Origin: Umbelopsis ramanniana AG
Lineage: Eukaryota > Mucoromycota > Umbelopsidomycetes > Umbelopsidales > Umbelopsidaceae
NCBI RefSeq assembly: GCF_025399195.1
Contig: NW_026252099.1
Span: 248,001 to 312,000, forward strand
Length of the DNA stretch: 64,000 nt
Direction: 5' to 3'
Positions 27,140 through 38,909 of the stretch are shown one piece after another. The translations under genes were made by a program, and so were the position numbers. Numbering within the stretch: the stretch's first letter is position 1; every line of letters begins with the position of its first letter. Below the pieces are notes generated by a model. It ran no database searches, was not told the origin of the DNA, and saw only the letters and a list, made by a program, of their open reading frames with translations.

Positions 27140-30100
27140 TTAATTCATTCGGGCCTTTAACGACCGTAAAGTAAAATCGTCTATTTCAGTGTTGCCGGCT
27201 GGCAACTGTGTGTGGTCTCGGTTTGTAGTAGCTACCGAAGGATTAATTTGTCCGTTGCCTGTAGGTGGAGTCACACTAACGAGTGTTCCACTGCTGCCGG
27301 TAGAGTCTATTTTCAGGATGCTCACCAATTTGGATATGAGCATTTCAATTTCGTTCTCATTTGCTTTGGTTTCATCTTTCAGCAACTTTCGGAGCACATC
27401 CTCGGTAGGTGCTCCGCTTTCACAACTTTGAACCGTAGTCTCAAGGTCACTTAGATTGTATTTGGTGACGCCTTGCGAATTGAGACATACATAAAGCGAC
27501 TCGATATTGATCTTGGGTTTGATATTAACAGGTTGCTTCTGCGACTGGATGTGGGTCGAGATTTTGCGAACTATGGGCGATGAATAATGGACATAAGTGT
27601 TAAAAAATTCCAGTAAGGATGCTTTGCTGATCGTTCGTAGTTCCACTACATCTTCGTCAACTGTATTTAAATTCATACATTAGAACTGCAATATTTCGTA
27701 ATTGCGGCAAATTGGCCAGAGCACTTACCTTGTCCAAAGTCATATGTGCCATACTGAATCTCAGACCAGTATCGGATACCTTCTTGTCCCAAATTCTTAT
27801 CCTTTTCCAGTTTGTCAGCAATGAGAGAGTTCACTTGTGCCTGGTATTCTTTTTCAGAGAGGTTTTCAATAATGGTTTTCAACGAGTCAAGGAATTCCTC
27901 AATGCGATTTTCCAAGTAAATTGTGTCTTTCTCGCTTTGAATAATAAAACGCAGGCCCATATTTGCAATTTGTTTGCGTATTCCGCTGAAAACCAGGTAA
28001 CCTAGCTGTTCCTTGGTTCGAAGCTGATCAAAGCAAGGTTCTTGCATAATCTGAGCTACCAAGCTGAGTCGAGCTCTAGATGGAATGTCGGTTGCTTCGC
28101 AAATTTGTATAAAGTATTCGATTGCAGAATTAACATTGCTCTCATCCATTAATTTACTAGTAAAAACGTATCGACTGCCTATATATCAACGTTTAGTGGG
28201 GCTGTAACAATATGCTAACATCATGACGTAGAAAGGAAAAGCGGGGCTGGGTTGCATTACCTTCTGGCAGGTTTAGTGTCCGCGGCTGTGACAATTGGCT
28301 GGGTGAAAGAGCGCGAGGTTTGAGTATGCTCTCAATCATGTCAGTCATTCCAATTGCTTCGTTTGCAAAAGCATTTCCATGAACTAGTACTTCTATAAAG
28401 AGATCAGACAATAGAGTTGGATAATAATCCTGAATATCTTGAGACGTAATAGATTCCAGTTCAAGCAATTTCTCTTCTGCCGTCCATAATCGTTCATGGG
28501 TGATATGGGATAGGTAAAATAAAGCGAGCTGATAAGGCGGCTCCAGTGCAAAATTCTTGTAGGATCGGATAAGCTGAAAAAAAACAAAAAAAAAAAAGGC
28601 AACTGAAGTTAACCCAAACGGTACTCTCTGTGTGTGGGAGTCAAGGTGTACAATTACTAACCTGCTCCTTAATAAGCTTGAACCGACTTGGCTCTACCGT
28701 AAAGTTCCTCATTTGCATTAGAACTTTTCTTAGAAGCAAAGGCAACTTTTGATTGTAGCCTCCGATATCAAGCTATGGTAGGTCAAGCACATGAGTCAAC
28801 ATTGGTTCATATTGTTAAACTTGTCAATTACCAATTTGCAAAAGTAAATTCACTTGCCAGTATGCCTCCAGAATGTTCATCAACGTAGTAGAGTAGACCA
28901 GCCACTTCGGCATCATAGGAATACACATTTAATGAATCGACCAGGAGCTCAGTATACAGTTTTGTTTTGACACTGTTGGCTGGTGAAACGTCTGCTGATG
29001 GATTCCTTAATAATATCCACATATTTGTGCGAGGTACCCAAAATGTGTCGTCTTTCTTATGCCACAGTCTTATCGTTGGGGTGTCCTTAATCAGTTCTGG
29101 TTTCTTTTGCTTCGTATCAATTTGGCGTCTGTTTGTTTCAAAAATGGTTGGAATGAATTCATTAATGCCTGGGTAATGAAGTTCTTCGATGGGCGATACC
29201 ATACGAATTGCCTTATTGGATAGCAAAAATGCATTAGGAACGTCCCGCCAGATTGGTGGCTTTGTTACCAGATTTAGATCCCACTTACATCAATGATTGA
29301 CTGCTGCATAGGCATTTCTTCATACTCTGTTTCGTACCACTGTTCTCTTTTTGTAAGTTCAATGCCTTTGGGAGGGTTTCTTGTCGTCAACGTTAAGCGA
29401 AAGGCATTTTCATCTAGCCAAGCCAAATGATCTTGAATTAAACCGGCGTCATACTCTCGTATCAGGCTTGATGCACTAATAACCCATTCTCTTGGATAAT
29501 TTTGATGCATTTGTTCAACCAGCAGAGATGTATATTGTGACGGGGAGAAGTTTTCCCTGAACTTGAAAGAAAGTCGGGCGAGTGACTGCACTTCACGAAA
29601 GATGTTTTCTTGTACACCAGTTCTCTTCAGCATATGAATATACTGAAATACGGTGGCTACCACATCTTCATAATGAGCCAAACCATCCTCAGTCAAATCG
29701 ATGCTCACTTTGAAAAAGTCGAAATTAATGCCACCTTCTACTGGACCAGAACTAAGATAATTTGCCCAACCCTTTTGCTTTAGGTAGCATAAAATGGACC
29801 CTGCGCCTTCATGCCCGATCAGATGAGAGAGGTAGTGTCCAGGCTATTGTGAATACACGTGAGTAAGCATAGAAACAGTTAGGCAGGTCCACAAGGTAAC
29901 ACACTTACTTGAATCCGAAAGTATGGCTGCTGATATGGGAAAGGAAATGTCAAGTCCAGGCACCGATAGTCCTTGACAGGCATGACATACACTTGTTTCT
30001 GAAATGAAATGAAAGACGCGTCAGCAGACATCATGTATTTTTTTTTTTTTTTAGATTCACGATATATGAAGCACCATAGCCCACCATAAGTTCCTTTTCT

Positions 30101-31389
30101 GTCAAGGGATGACCTTCGAATATTGGCGGTTGTATGTTCTTATTCGGTACATGTTGAAATTTATCCAGGACCCACTCGGCAAGTTCATCCAGAGACTCTG
30201 TTCAGACGCGTTAAGACGGGAATGGGTAATCCATTTTTGTTTTTCCATTTATAATTAGAAGGATCTTACCTTTTCCTAACACGCACAATTTCATAATATT
30301 TGATGAATAATAGGTGTCATGGAAGCGCAGTAATTCGTCACGGATATTCACGCCGAGCTTTTCTGGATTGTATTTCAGAGTATGTAGATTACCCGTACCA
30401 AATTTGCTATATGGATGATTGGGGTTTGTTAAACTCTTTTCTAATTCATGTAAGCGCCACCCATCGGTTTGCAAATTTTTCTTGTGCTCTGTAAAGCATT
30501 CGATGAGTCCAAAGGGATTTTTTACGATATGGGTCAACCTGCCTTATCAGCCACATTACCTGAATCAACTGCTTTTAATTCACGCTCAGTACAACTCTCA
30601 CTAAACAGCGGGCTGATGAAGAATTGAGCAAATCGATCAAGCGCTCCTTGTAGGTAATCGGCACCGACTTCGAAATAGAAATTGGTGTGCTCTGAATCCG
30701 TGTAGGCGTTGGAGTGGCCGGTGTGCTCTGAGCAGTACTGAAAGTAGTCGTTCTCTTTGGGATATTTACTGGTACCCATAAACAGCAAGTGCTCACAGAA
30801 ATGAGCCAAGCCCTCTAGATGATCCTATTTGTTTCCAGGCAGAATAAAAAGGAGTTATTATTAACCATGTGCGCTTTGATCACCTGCAGAAATACTGAAA
30901 AAAAAAAAATTGAAACAATCAAATGGGAATCAAACTTAATTCGAAGCACCATGACCGATCGTCCTTTTTTAATTACATTTCTGTCGCTTCATGACAACAC
31001 CCAAGTTGGTTGAACCAGTATGCGGTGCTGCAATTCATCGTTTGACAGAGTTTTCCAACAGATACTTCTTGGTCATTTTTTCCCACCCGCACTATGTATC
31101 TGATACCGACAATGCCGTTCCCCCAAATAGAAAGAAAAAAAAAAAAGACGATATTGAATGCACCAAGGCTATTACTTACAGGATCGCTGAGATTACCAAC
31201 GTGAACATCGAGGGCTGCACTCGCTTTGTCAGTATTGGCATCGTGAATTAATAATGCCTCCAGTTGATTAGGTAAACGTATAAGGCGGTATTGACGGTCA
31301 TCATTATCGGGTATTTCAAATTCATGGGCGGTGAATACGTGGTGAGAGCCATCTAGGGATCTTGACCATCCATCGGTTGTCGAAGGCAT
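27140..31389 (-). CDS. STE23: insulysin/Ste23-type M16 metalloprotease
   Basis: Exons 31389-31180, 30824-30560, 30488-30270, 30197-30085, 29998-29909, 29843-29289, 29211-28858, 28772-28662, 28573-28261, 28178-27729 and 27660-27140 give 1066 aa. The inverted zinc motif HFCEH (H78-x-x-E81-H82) is present, with the distal ligand Glu159 in VDSEHKKN, as in insulin-degrading enzyme. Downstream, [17 protein letters not shown] and [21 protein letters not shown] are conserved family blocks needed for the closed peptidase chamber. Family members clear small peptides, and yeast Ste23 also helps process a-factor. The C-terminal ~90 residues after the conserved fold are extra and Gly/Thr-rich. The intron 28857-28773 has a GC donor (CTG|GCAAGT); the usual GT alternative breaks the conserved frame. 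Exon 7's start at 29211 is the weakest splice call. Confidence 0.93.
28773..28857 (-). other. GC-AG intron in the insulysin gene
   Basis: The donor is ATACTG|GCAAGT and the acceptor is ACCATAG|CTTGATATC. Joining them gives [13 protein letters not shown] in phase 0. The only GT donor nearby (ATTG|GTAATT) would put the next exon out of frame. Confidence 0.75.
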
Positions 31390-32747
31390 AAAGAAATGTA
31401 GAGGAGAAAGAAGGGAGGCGAGGTACAAAAAGCTATTGACGAGAAAATGCTACGCCATTAAATTTCTTGGTATACAGTGACTTTTCTGGAGTTCGATCAC
31501 CGAGCTTAGAATGGCAACATGCATGACTACTTATGACACTAGGCTGGGCATAACCCATCAGGCTGTGGGTGTGGACTCGTCAGCAGTGGACGTTAAGCTG
31601 TCGCATTTCACATGGTGAGCCATCACCCATTTTTTCTAACTGACTCTAACAACTACCGTATGTACACAAACAAACACTAGGCTCGTGAATGCATCTTTTG
31701 CCTAAAATATGACTATCGTGCAAGTCATCATGGGATCTGTCTTTTGCAAGAGGCTGAAGGAAACGGTGGGAGTATAAGAAATATCACTAGTACCGCGCTA
31801 CGCAAAGATTATCTAAAGATCACAGAGGAGATGGGAAACAGAGCTGATCAAAACACAGAAGCTAATTTGTAGGGGTTTGGAAAAAGTGGTCCTTAATCAA
31901 ACAGATACTCTATTCCATCGATAGAAAACCTGTTTGCAACAGAGCTGACTTGGGAAAATGGCTATCTATTGGATAACTTCCCATAGACTCTGACAAAGAA
32001 TTCATATCTTTTGCTCCAATCATCGGGGGAAGAGTGTCAAGCCAAACCATTTTACGAATAGAACCAGCTTATTTCATTCTTATGGTAGCGTCCGTGATAG
32101 TGGTGCCACTGCAGCCATCGCCGTCAGATGGACTCTAAAGTGGCAATAAATTTAAAAAAAGAAAAAAAATCTCATCTTGTGGTCACTACTCTTTTGCCTG
32201 AACCAGCGAGACAAGGAAAAAAAAACTTATTATCGGCGATTCAACGGTCGTCGCAAATATGCCGTTGTGGCCACGCAGCTTTGCTTGGTCCAAACAATAG
32301 CTTGCTTCGTTATACCTAGAACAAAGTTTCCATACTGCAATGCACAGGCATAAATTGCATAGTACCGATTGCGCTTCACGTGTCGATATGCCGAGTGGCA
32401 CGCGTGGACAAATTTCCAACGAACGAACAAGGACCGCTGGTCGTAATCCTTAATGGGGCAAACAGGCACATTTGGAGAGCGCAAGGACAACGAGGTCATA
32501 GTGAAAAGAGTAAATTGGCGTTTGCTAACGACAAGCCTATTTCTAAACAAAGTTTCACATTTTTAAAGAAGAGAAGGTTTGGGGGCTTTATTACGGTAGA
32601 GGGCATATTTCGAGAGACTGATCATTACGTAGAGAGACTGTACAGAGAAAAGAAAAGAAAAATCAAGCAAACAGAGATTTGTAAAGTCATGGAAGCACTT
32701 GACAAAGGCCATATGAAGTGATGCAAATGATTCAAAAAAAATAAAAA
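31390..32747. other. 1.36-kb region, 3' of HAC1-like gene and 5' of insulysin
   Basis: Both flanking genes are on the minus strand, so this holds the insulysin promoter and the HAC1-like 3'UTR. Frames of 63-113 codons (for example 32380-32721 plus) have no motif. A-rich tracts occur near 32150 and 32218. I found no RNA gene. Any 3'UTR element that docks HAC1-type mRNA at IRE1 would lie at the right-hand end. Confidence 0.35.
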
Positions 32748-33776
32748 CTAGGGCAAGTTCAAAAACTCAATTTGCTTTGAGTCTGCTGCAAACGTCTGCT
32801 CGCCGTTCCAGTCTAATAAATCATCTAATCGGATTTCCACATTTTGATCCGGCACTTTAGAGTGCAGTGGTGTCAACAATTGAAGAGTTTCAGGAGGTGA
32901 CAAATGGTCGATTAGAGTATCATCTGAAGACAATGAAAGAGCTGGTGACATAGCAGTGTCGAGGGTAGCGTTATCAACGCAAAGGAAGTCTTGTGCAAAA
33001 GCACTGGATTCTTGCTTAACAGTCTCCGCTGCAGGGAAAGGATCCATACAAAGAGACATACATTTGAATGAAGAACGTTTGCAAAGAGGGATATGAGTGG
33101 TAGTCCATTGGGTGGTGGAATCAATCGTGGTGGTGAGAAGTCTGTACAAGATTGGGTTGTCCATTTGCAAAATGATAGGTTCGATTTCATTCAAACGCAG
33201 TAACTTTGGGGTGTCCTCAACGCGACCCGTGCTGAGTCGCGAAAACCGCCAAGTAAGAATTCAGTGATATTGTTAAACCTGAGTTGATCTTGCACCTGAG
33301 AAAGTTGAGTGACAAACATACGCAGTTGCGCAGAAAGCACCTCATTTTCAGTTTCTACAGTTTGAAGTCGTTTGTTTAATTCTTCATTTTTTTCTTTGAG
33401 TTGTTGATTGTCGTTTTCCAAATTGGAGATATAACGTCGTTTTCTATCTCTGGAGTCTTGAGCGGCTGCTCGATTGCGTAAAATTCTTTTTGCGTTGTAG
33501 TCAGTATATGAAGGCTTAGAGTCGTATACAAAGTATGTGAGGAAAAAATATTCACCTTTCTTTCTGTTTTTGGTCTTTGTCCTCTAGAGTATGCTTTCTC
33601 TTCTTTGGATTGATATGCTCCGAAGGACAGTCGCTAGACGGACTAGCAGCGTTAACAGCTGAAATGTCCTGGCTGTGGACACTGTCTGAAGAAGCATCAC
33701 TAACTTGGTCAGCGGCAAATGAAGCAGCATCAATGAAAGCAGTAGTTGAAACTTGGGGCTTTGTTAAAAGAGACAT
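32748..33776 (-). CDS. HAC1: HAC1/XBP1-like bZIP regulator with IRE1-type intron
   Basis: Proposed mature form: exon 33776-33556, ordinary intron 33555-33486, exon 33485-33232, non-spliceosomal 200-nt intron 33231-33032, exon 33031-32748; 252 aa. Residues ~55-75 are Lys/Arg-rich (NPKKRKHTLEDKDQKQKER) and lead into the basic region RILRNRAAAQDSRDRKRR, close to HAC1/XBP1. A zipper follows (LENDNQQLKEKNEELNKRL). The mature C-terminus is acidic with VEIRLDDLLDWNG, a likely activation domain. Without removal of the 200-nt segment, translation runs to a TGA at 33191 and gives a 171-aa form lacking that domain. The splice returns the frame exactly (GACTCAG|CAGCGG). The ATG at 33776 is the first in frame; upstream the frame is open only from a TTG. 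This gene should drive the unfolded protein response. The orthology call rests on the basic region plus RNA architecture. Confidence 0.82.
33023..33039 (-). promoter_or_regulatory. 3' IRE1-type splice-site hairpin in HAC1-like mRNA
   Basis: On the minus strand a 5-bp stem (UUUCC with GGAGA, one U-G pair) closes the 7-nt loop CUGCAGC. This fits CNG|CNGN fully and, as I recall it, equals the 3' loop of animal XBP1. Cleavage after CUG (33032) restores the reading frame. Confidence 0.8.
33104..33123 (-). promoter_or_regulatory. intronic arm of 20-bp leader-intron duplex
   Basis: Exact reverse complement of 33788-33807, lying between the two splice hairpins. Excision of the intron would remove this arm and free the leader. 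Confidence 0.85.
33221..33241 (-). promoter_or_regulatory. 5' IRE1-type splice-site hairpin in HAC1-like mRNA
   Basis: On the minus strand a 7-bp stem (CGCGACU pairing with GGUCGCG, one U-G pair) closes a 7-nt loop CAGCACG. Cleavage after CAG (position 33232) is the proposed exon boundary. The loop keeps C1 and G3 of the CNG|NNGN consensus but has C rather than G at position 6. Confidence 0.7.
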
Positions 33777-34220
33777 TTTTTCTTGTATGATTCCACCACC
33801 CAATGGAGAATCTTGTATGAACGTAGTCTTCTAAAGAAGAAAACCCCAATGGTGAGGGAAGTTTTTGGACTTTATCAGCATTCGGACCACCAATCAGATA
33901 CGTTCACGTTTTTCTGCCAAGCCATTTTCTTTCCCCCTAACCCAAGCATTGGGGGCTGCGGTAGAGTCGGCCCGTGCTGCTCACAGACCATTTTACCTGC
34001 CATTTTGCATGATACAGTGGAAGGGAAGGACATCGCTCTATACAGCTTGGCCATGAAATTGATTAAAATCTTTGATAGGAAATAATATTTGGTAATATTT
34101 CATCAATGGTAAAGAAGTAAATCTACATATTTTATTCTGCGCTAGCGCTGACAGTTGGTTTTCCTTTTGAATTTAAAATGTTATAGTTAGTCAAGATATG
34201 GCGATATACCAGAGGTTCAA
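33777..34220. other. HAC1-like 5' region
   Basis: Contains the HAC1-like leader (with the pairing arm) and its promoter. A plus-strand frame at 33783-34085 overlaps the leader and has no motif. CCAATGG sequences occur at 33800 and 33849; they may be CCAAT elements, but the first is part of the pairing arm. Confidence 0.4.
33788..33807 (-). promoter_or_regulatory. 5'UTR arm of 20-bp leader-intron duplex
   Basis: The leader RNA UCCAUUGGGUGGUGGAAUCA ends 11 nt before the AUG at 33776. It is perfectly complementary over 20 nt to the mRNA segment encoded at 33104-33123, inside the proposed 200-nt intron. In yeast HAC1 a comparable leader-intron pairing blocks translation until splicing. Confidence 0.85.
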
Positions 34221-34499
34221 TCATAAAACTTGGTTAATCAAACCATTTCCACCCATAGCTGTATCATTTGGCGTCTTGAATATCAAAGATTTTCCCAATT
34301 GATCCATAGACACTGAAAGTGCTCGTAGCTCAAGATCACAGTGCATCAGAACAGAAAGTGCGGTTTCAATCTCCGGTGGTATTGTGTATTGCAAAATATT
34401 CGTCCCAGCTTGAATGGCCATGAAAATGTGAACTTGCCGTTTAGAACGTTGAATGTTAGTGTATCCTATACACTGACTTCGAGAAGTGACTTTCCAAGA
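34221..34499 (-). CDS. possible last exon of an unidentified gene
   Basis: An open stretch after an acceptor (ATATTAG) at 34500 encodes 92 residues beginning SWKVTSRSQCIGYTNIQ and ending GGNGLINQVL, with no recognised domain. It reads like real protein (mixed hydrophobic pattern, IPPEIETALSVLMHCDLEL), but upstream exons could not be assembled. A neighbouring frame at 34686-34500 (GILISPRLFEDTSFM) may be one of them. It could also be a decayed gene. No function is proposed. Confidence 0.25.
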   Translation of the reverse strand, partial: SWKVTSRSQCIGYTNIQRSKRQVHIFMAIQAGTNILQYTIPPEIETALSVLMHCDLELRALSVSMDQLGKSLIFKTPNDTAMGGNGLINQVL

Positions 34500-34867
34500 C
34501 TAATATTTGTGGCATAGCATGTGGCGAAAACTTGCATCCACAACTTTGAGCACGTTTCATGAAAGAGGTATCCTCAAACAATCTTGGACTGATCAATATA
34601 CCTAGAAAAAAGGTTTGATTTACTTTTAGCCAACTTCCGCAGCTATAGCATTGATAAGTTAAAAGCCTCTTATATAAATTAAGCATGCTTCAATACCGAA
34701 CATAAAATCAGTTTTCCAGAAGACAGCCTTTAAATGTTTGTGGTATTTGACATTAGTCTAAATGGAACGAACAAAGTAATGGGGATTCGCCACGTGACTT
34801 TTGCTTGAATAACCTTCTAGGTTTTTTTCCATATTGTGCCATTTGACAAAGTGAGATAGAGGCAAGA

Positions 34868-35847
34868 ATGCTACTGAACGACGACTCAGTGAGCAATGTT
34901 GTTACGGGAACTTCCCTCGCAGGTATGGAAAATATGACTGATGCTGGATTTGTGCATCAGAACTGTAACATTCCCTACTTCATGTATGCTCACCTTCACC
35001 GGCTTGCATCCACAGTGATATTCGGTGCCACTACGGGATCTTCACTTGCAGTTCTACGAAATGCATCTGTTAAGCAATATGCTACATCGACTGCTGTTAA
35101 CTGCGGATTGTTTAGTGTGACCTTTTTCAGTAAGTAACCTTATATTGTATGCTGGGAACTTTTAAGGTACACCACGTAAACTTTTACTAATATGTGTGGC
35201 CATGGCTAACCAGGTATACGCGAGGCCTTTTTAGCTTTCCAAAGGAGCAAGAATCCCCAATTCGGGCTCAAGGATTCGCAAACGCAGGATGCTGATGCTC
35301 TCTTCAGTAGTGCGATGGCAGGTGCAACCACAGGAGGTTTACTCGCTGCTGTAGCTCGTACGTTTCTTTCATACCTTTAGCTGTAATGTTTAGCCGAAAT
35401 CTAACCTTGAATGTCGTGACAGGTGGCCCGAGAGGTTTGATTCCAGGGTTCTTTATGTTTGGTGCGTTTTGTACGACCGGTCAATTGCTATACACTGCTG
35501 GTTATCGTTGGAGGCAGAACATTATTTTGCGTTCGCAAGAAAACGACCAAAAATCGATTGAGTCCCCTATACAAGTATCCACTTCATTACAACGAAACAT
35601 CAACATACCTGCACACTCAACTGTTTACGATGATGACGAAAACTTTAAACGAGACACCGCTCAGGATCGTGAATGGCGAAAAAACGAAGATAAGAAGAGC
35701 TTATGGGATTGGTTTGAAGTACCAAAATGGTCCCCCATACGGAAACTGACAGACGAAGAATATAAGGCGATTTTGGATGCGAAGCTTCGCGAGCTAGAAG
35801 CGGAAATGGAGGATATAGATAGAGAGATGGGCACCACTAGCAAATAA
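34868..35847 (+). CDS. Tim17/Tim22/Tim23-family membrane protein
   Basis: Exons 34868-35129, 35214-35357 and 35423-35847 give 276 aa. Four hydrophobic Gly/Ala-rich segments are visible: ASTVIFGATTGSSLAVL, TAVNCGLFSVTFFS, SAMAGATTGGLLAAVA and GLIPGFFMFGAFCTTGQLLY. The GATTGG-type spacing is typical of the Tim17/22/23 fold of the inner mitochondrial membrane. A ~120-residue hydrophilic, acidic-basic tail with a helix rich in Glu (KLRELEAEMEDIDREM) follows; canonical Tim17 and Tim22 lack such a tail. It is therefore more likely a divergent member than a core translocase. Membrane location is inferred. Confidence 0.72.
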
Positions 35848-36049
35848 AAAATCTTGCCCAGGTCGTTGTACAATAGTAACATTCGTTAGACCCCATGAAT
35901 GCAATTCTGCAAGTAATACAAAGAAAACTTTGATGTTTATCATTACAAACGATCCCGACAGCAGCAACAGGAAAAGAAAAAAGAGCTCGCAAAAAAAAAG
36001 CATTTCATTATTGTGCCATGTATAAACAGTTTTATCCAATATCTTCCAT

Positions 36050-37584
<1,535 letters not shown>

Positions 37585-37754
37585 AGCAGGGTAATTAGAG
37601 TCTGTGAATGTAAAGTGGACCAGGTACTGGCGTGTCTTGAACCAGCAGCATATAACGAAATTGCGTGGAGCGCTCCGGCGTCATGACAAACACAAAATTT
37701 TAATTTACTCAGAAAAAACATTTTACTTCACAATGTGGAGGCAGTTTATTACGT

Positions 37755-38909
37755 TCAAAGCTCAGGCCCTTTCCCGGGTGATCGCTTCTCTAGAACTTTG
37801 TCAATCAGACCAACCGATAAAGCCTCCTCCGATGTCATGAAATAATCTCTTTCCATCATTTTTTCTGTTGCATATACATTAGATTACTTTGTCAGCGAAG
37901 TCATTCATCAAAAAAGTTCCAAAATCGCTTTTCTTACCAATAGTTTCCAATTCTCGGATACCAGTATGCTTTTGATACATCCTATTCAGTCTCTCCCGAA
38001 CTCTGAGTATCTCACGAGCATGGATGGCAATATCTGATGCTTGACCAGATGCTCCGCCTGAAGGTTGGTGAATCATGATGGAAGCATTTGGAAGCGCATA
38101 CCGCTTTCCAGGTTCTCCAGCTGTTAGAAGAAGAGATGCCATTGAACATGCCTGTCCAACACATAGTGTTGTTACAGGAGATTGAATGTACTGTTGAAGT
38201 GCCATGTTGTCAGTACATACGACAGTTACCATCCCAGCCATCCATCAACACAAACCTGCATCTGGTTTGGACAGCGACATTAGTCATGGATAAAACATAT
38301 TATTCTTTTCCCATCAATGTTCACTTACAGTATCGTAAATGGCCATTCCAGCTGTCACACTTCCTCCTGGAGAGTTGATGTATATGTTTATAGGCTTTTC
38401 AGGATTTTCGGCTTCTAGAAACAACAACTGCGCAACAATCACTGAAGCCAGACTGTCATGGATCTATCCAAATGCCAGATATCAGCAACTCAATCTTATA
38501 TTTCTGTTTCATGCTGTTGCCCTTACATTGCCATTGAGACAGATGATACGCTCCTTCAACAAGCGCGAGAAAATATCATATGATCGTTCCCCACGAGCCT
38601 TTACAAGATTGGAGGGTTTAAGTTTGGGGGTGGTGACTATCGGGACGTACGAAGGCTTGCACTTACCGTCTGTTCCACAACAAATGGTATGAGTGCGTCT
38701 GCGTGGGGTGGTTGAGTCCAGGCACTTTGGAAGCCGAAAGGGGTTGCCGAAGCGGCGGTGGAATTGCATCTCGTAGCCTGGTAACAACATGGAAAATCGA
38801 TCAGGTGGGAATGCTTCAAGCCTCAAATGCTTTGCATTCCGCTTACCTTAAACGGCACCTTGGACAATGCCAAGAACCATGGTCTATGACGTGCCAACTG
38901 CGATAACAT
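37755..38909 (-). CDS. CLPP: mitochondrial ClpP peptidase
   Basis: Exons 38909-38847, 38777-38667, 38598-38527, 38463-38329, 38261-38256 (6 nt), 38190-37938 and 37864-37755 give 249 aa. The first ~45 residues ([20 protein letters not shown]...) are a basic amphipathic mitochondrial presequence. The mature part starts at [28 protein letters not shown]. The catalytic triad is visible as Ser145 in [10 protein letters not shown], His170 in MIHQPSGGA and Asp220 in [32 protein letters not shown] needs a 6-nt microexon to supply MQ. ClpP works with ClpX in matrix proteolysis; many ascomycete yeasts have lost it. It shares a 158-bp divergent promoter with the next gene. Confidence 0.94.
38256..38261 (-). 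other. 6-nt microexon of clpP (Met-Gln)
   Basis: The sequence is flanked as AAACCAG|ATGCAG|GTTTGTG, between introns of 67 and 65 nt. Both neighbours are phase 0. The two codons give the MQ of the ClpP block YDTMQ(Y/F)I. Confidence 0.85.

Noticed and set aside
31485-31500. B-box-like GTTCGATCAC suggestive of a tRNA gene
   Set aside because: The consensus breaks after GTTCGA, and no A box or acceptor stem can be paired around it.
33198-33231. Short 34-nt excision from CAG|CACG to CTG|CGTT in the bZIP gene
   Set aside because: 34 nt does not restore the frame (a TGA follows within three codons) and the second loop lacks the needed G.
33232-33278. 47-nt GT-AG intron as an ordinary explanation of the bZIP frame switch
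   Set aside because: It also restores the frame, but the donor GTTTAA is weak and 47 nt is shorter than every other intron seen here. It would leave the paired hairpins and the leader duplex unexplained. It remains the main alternative to test.
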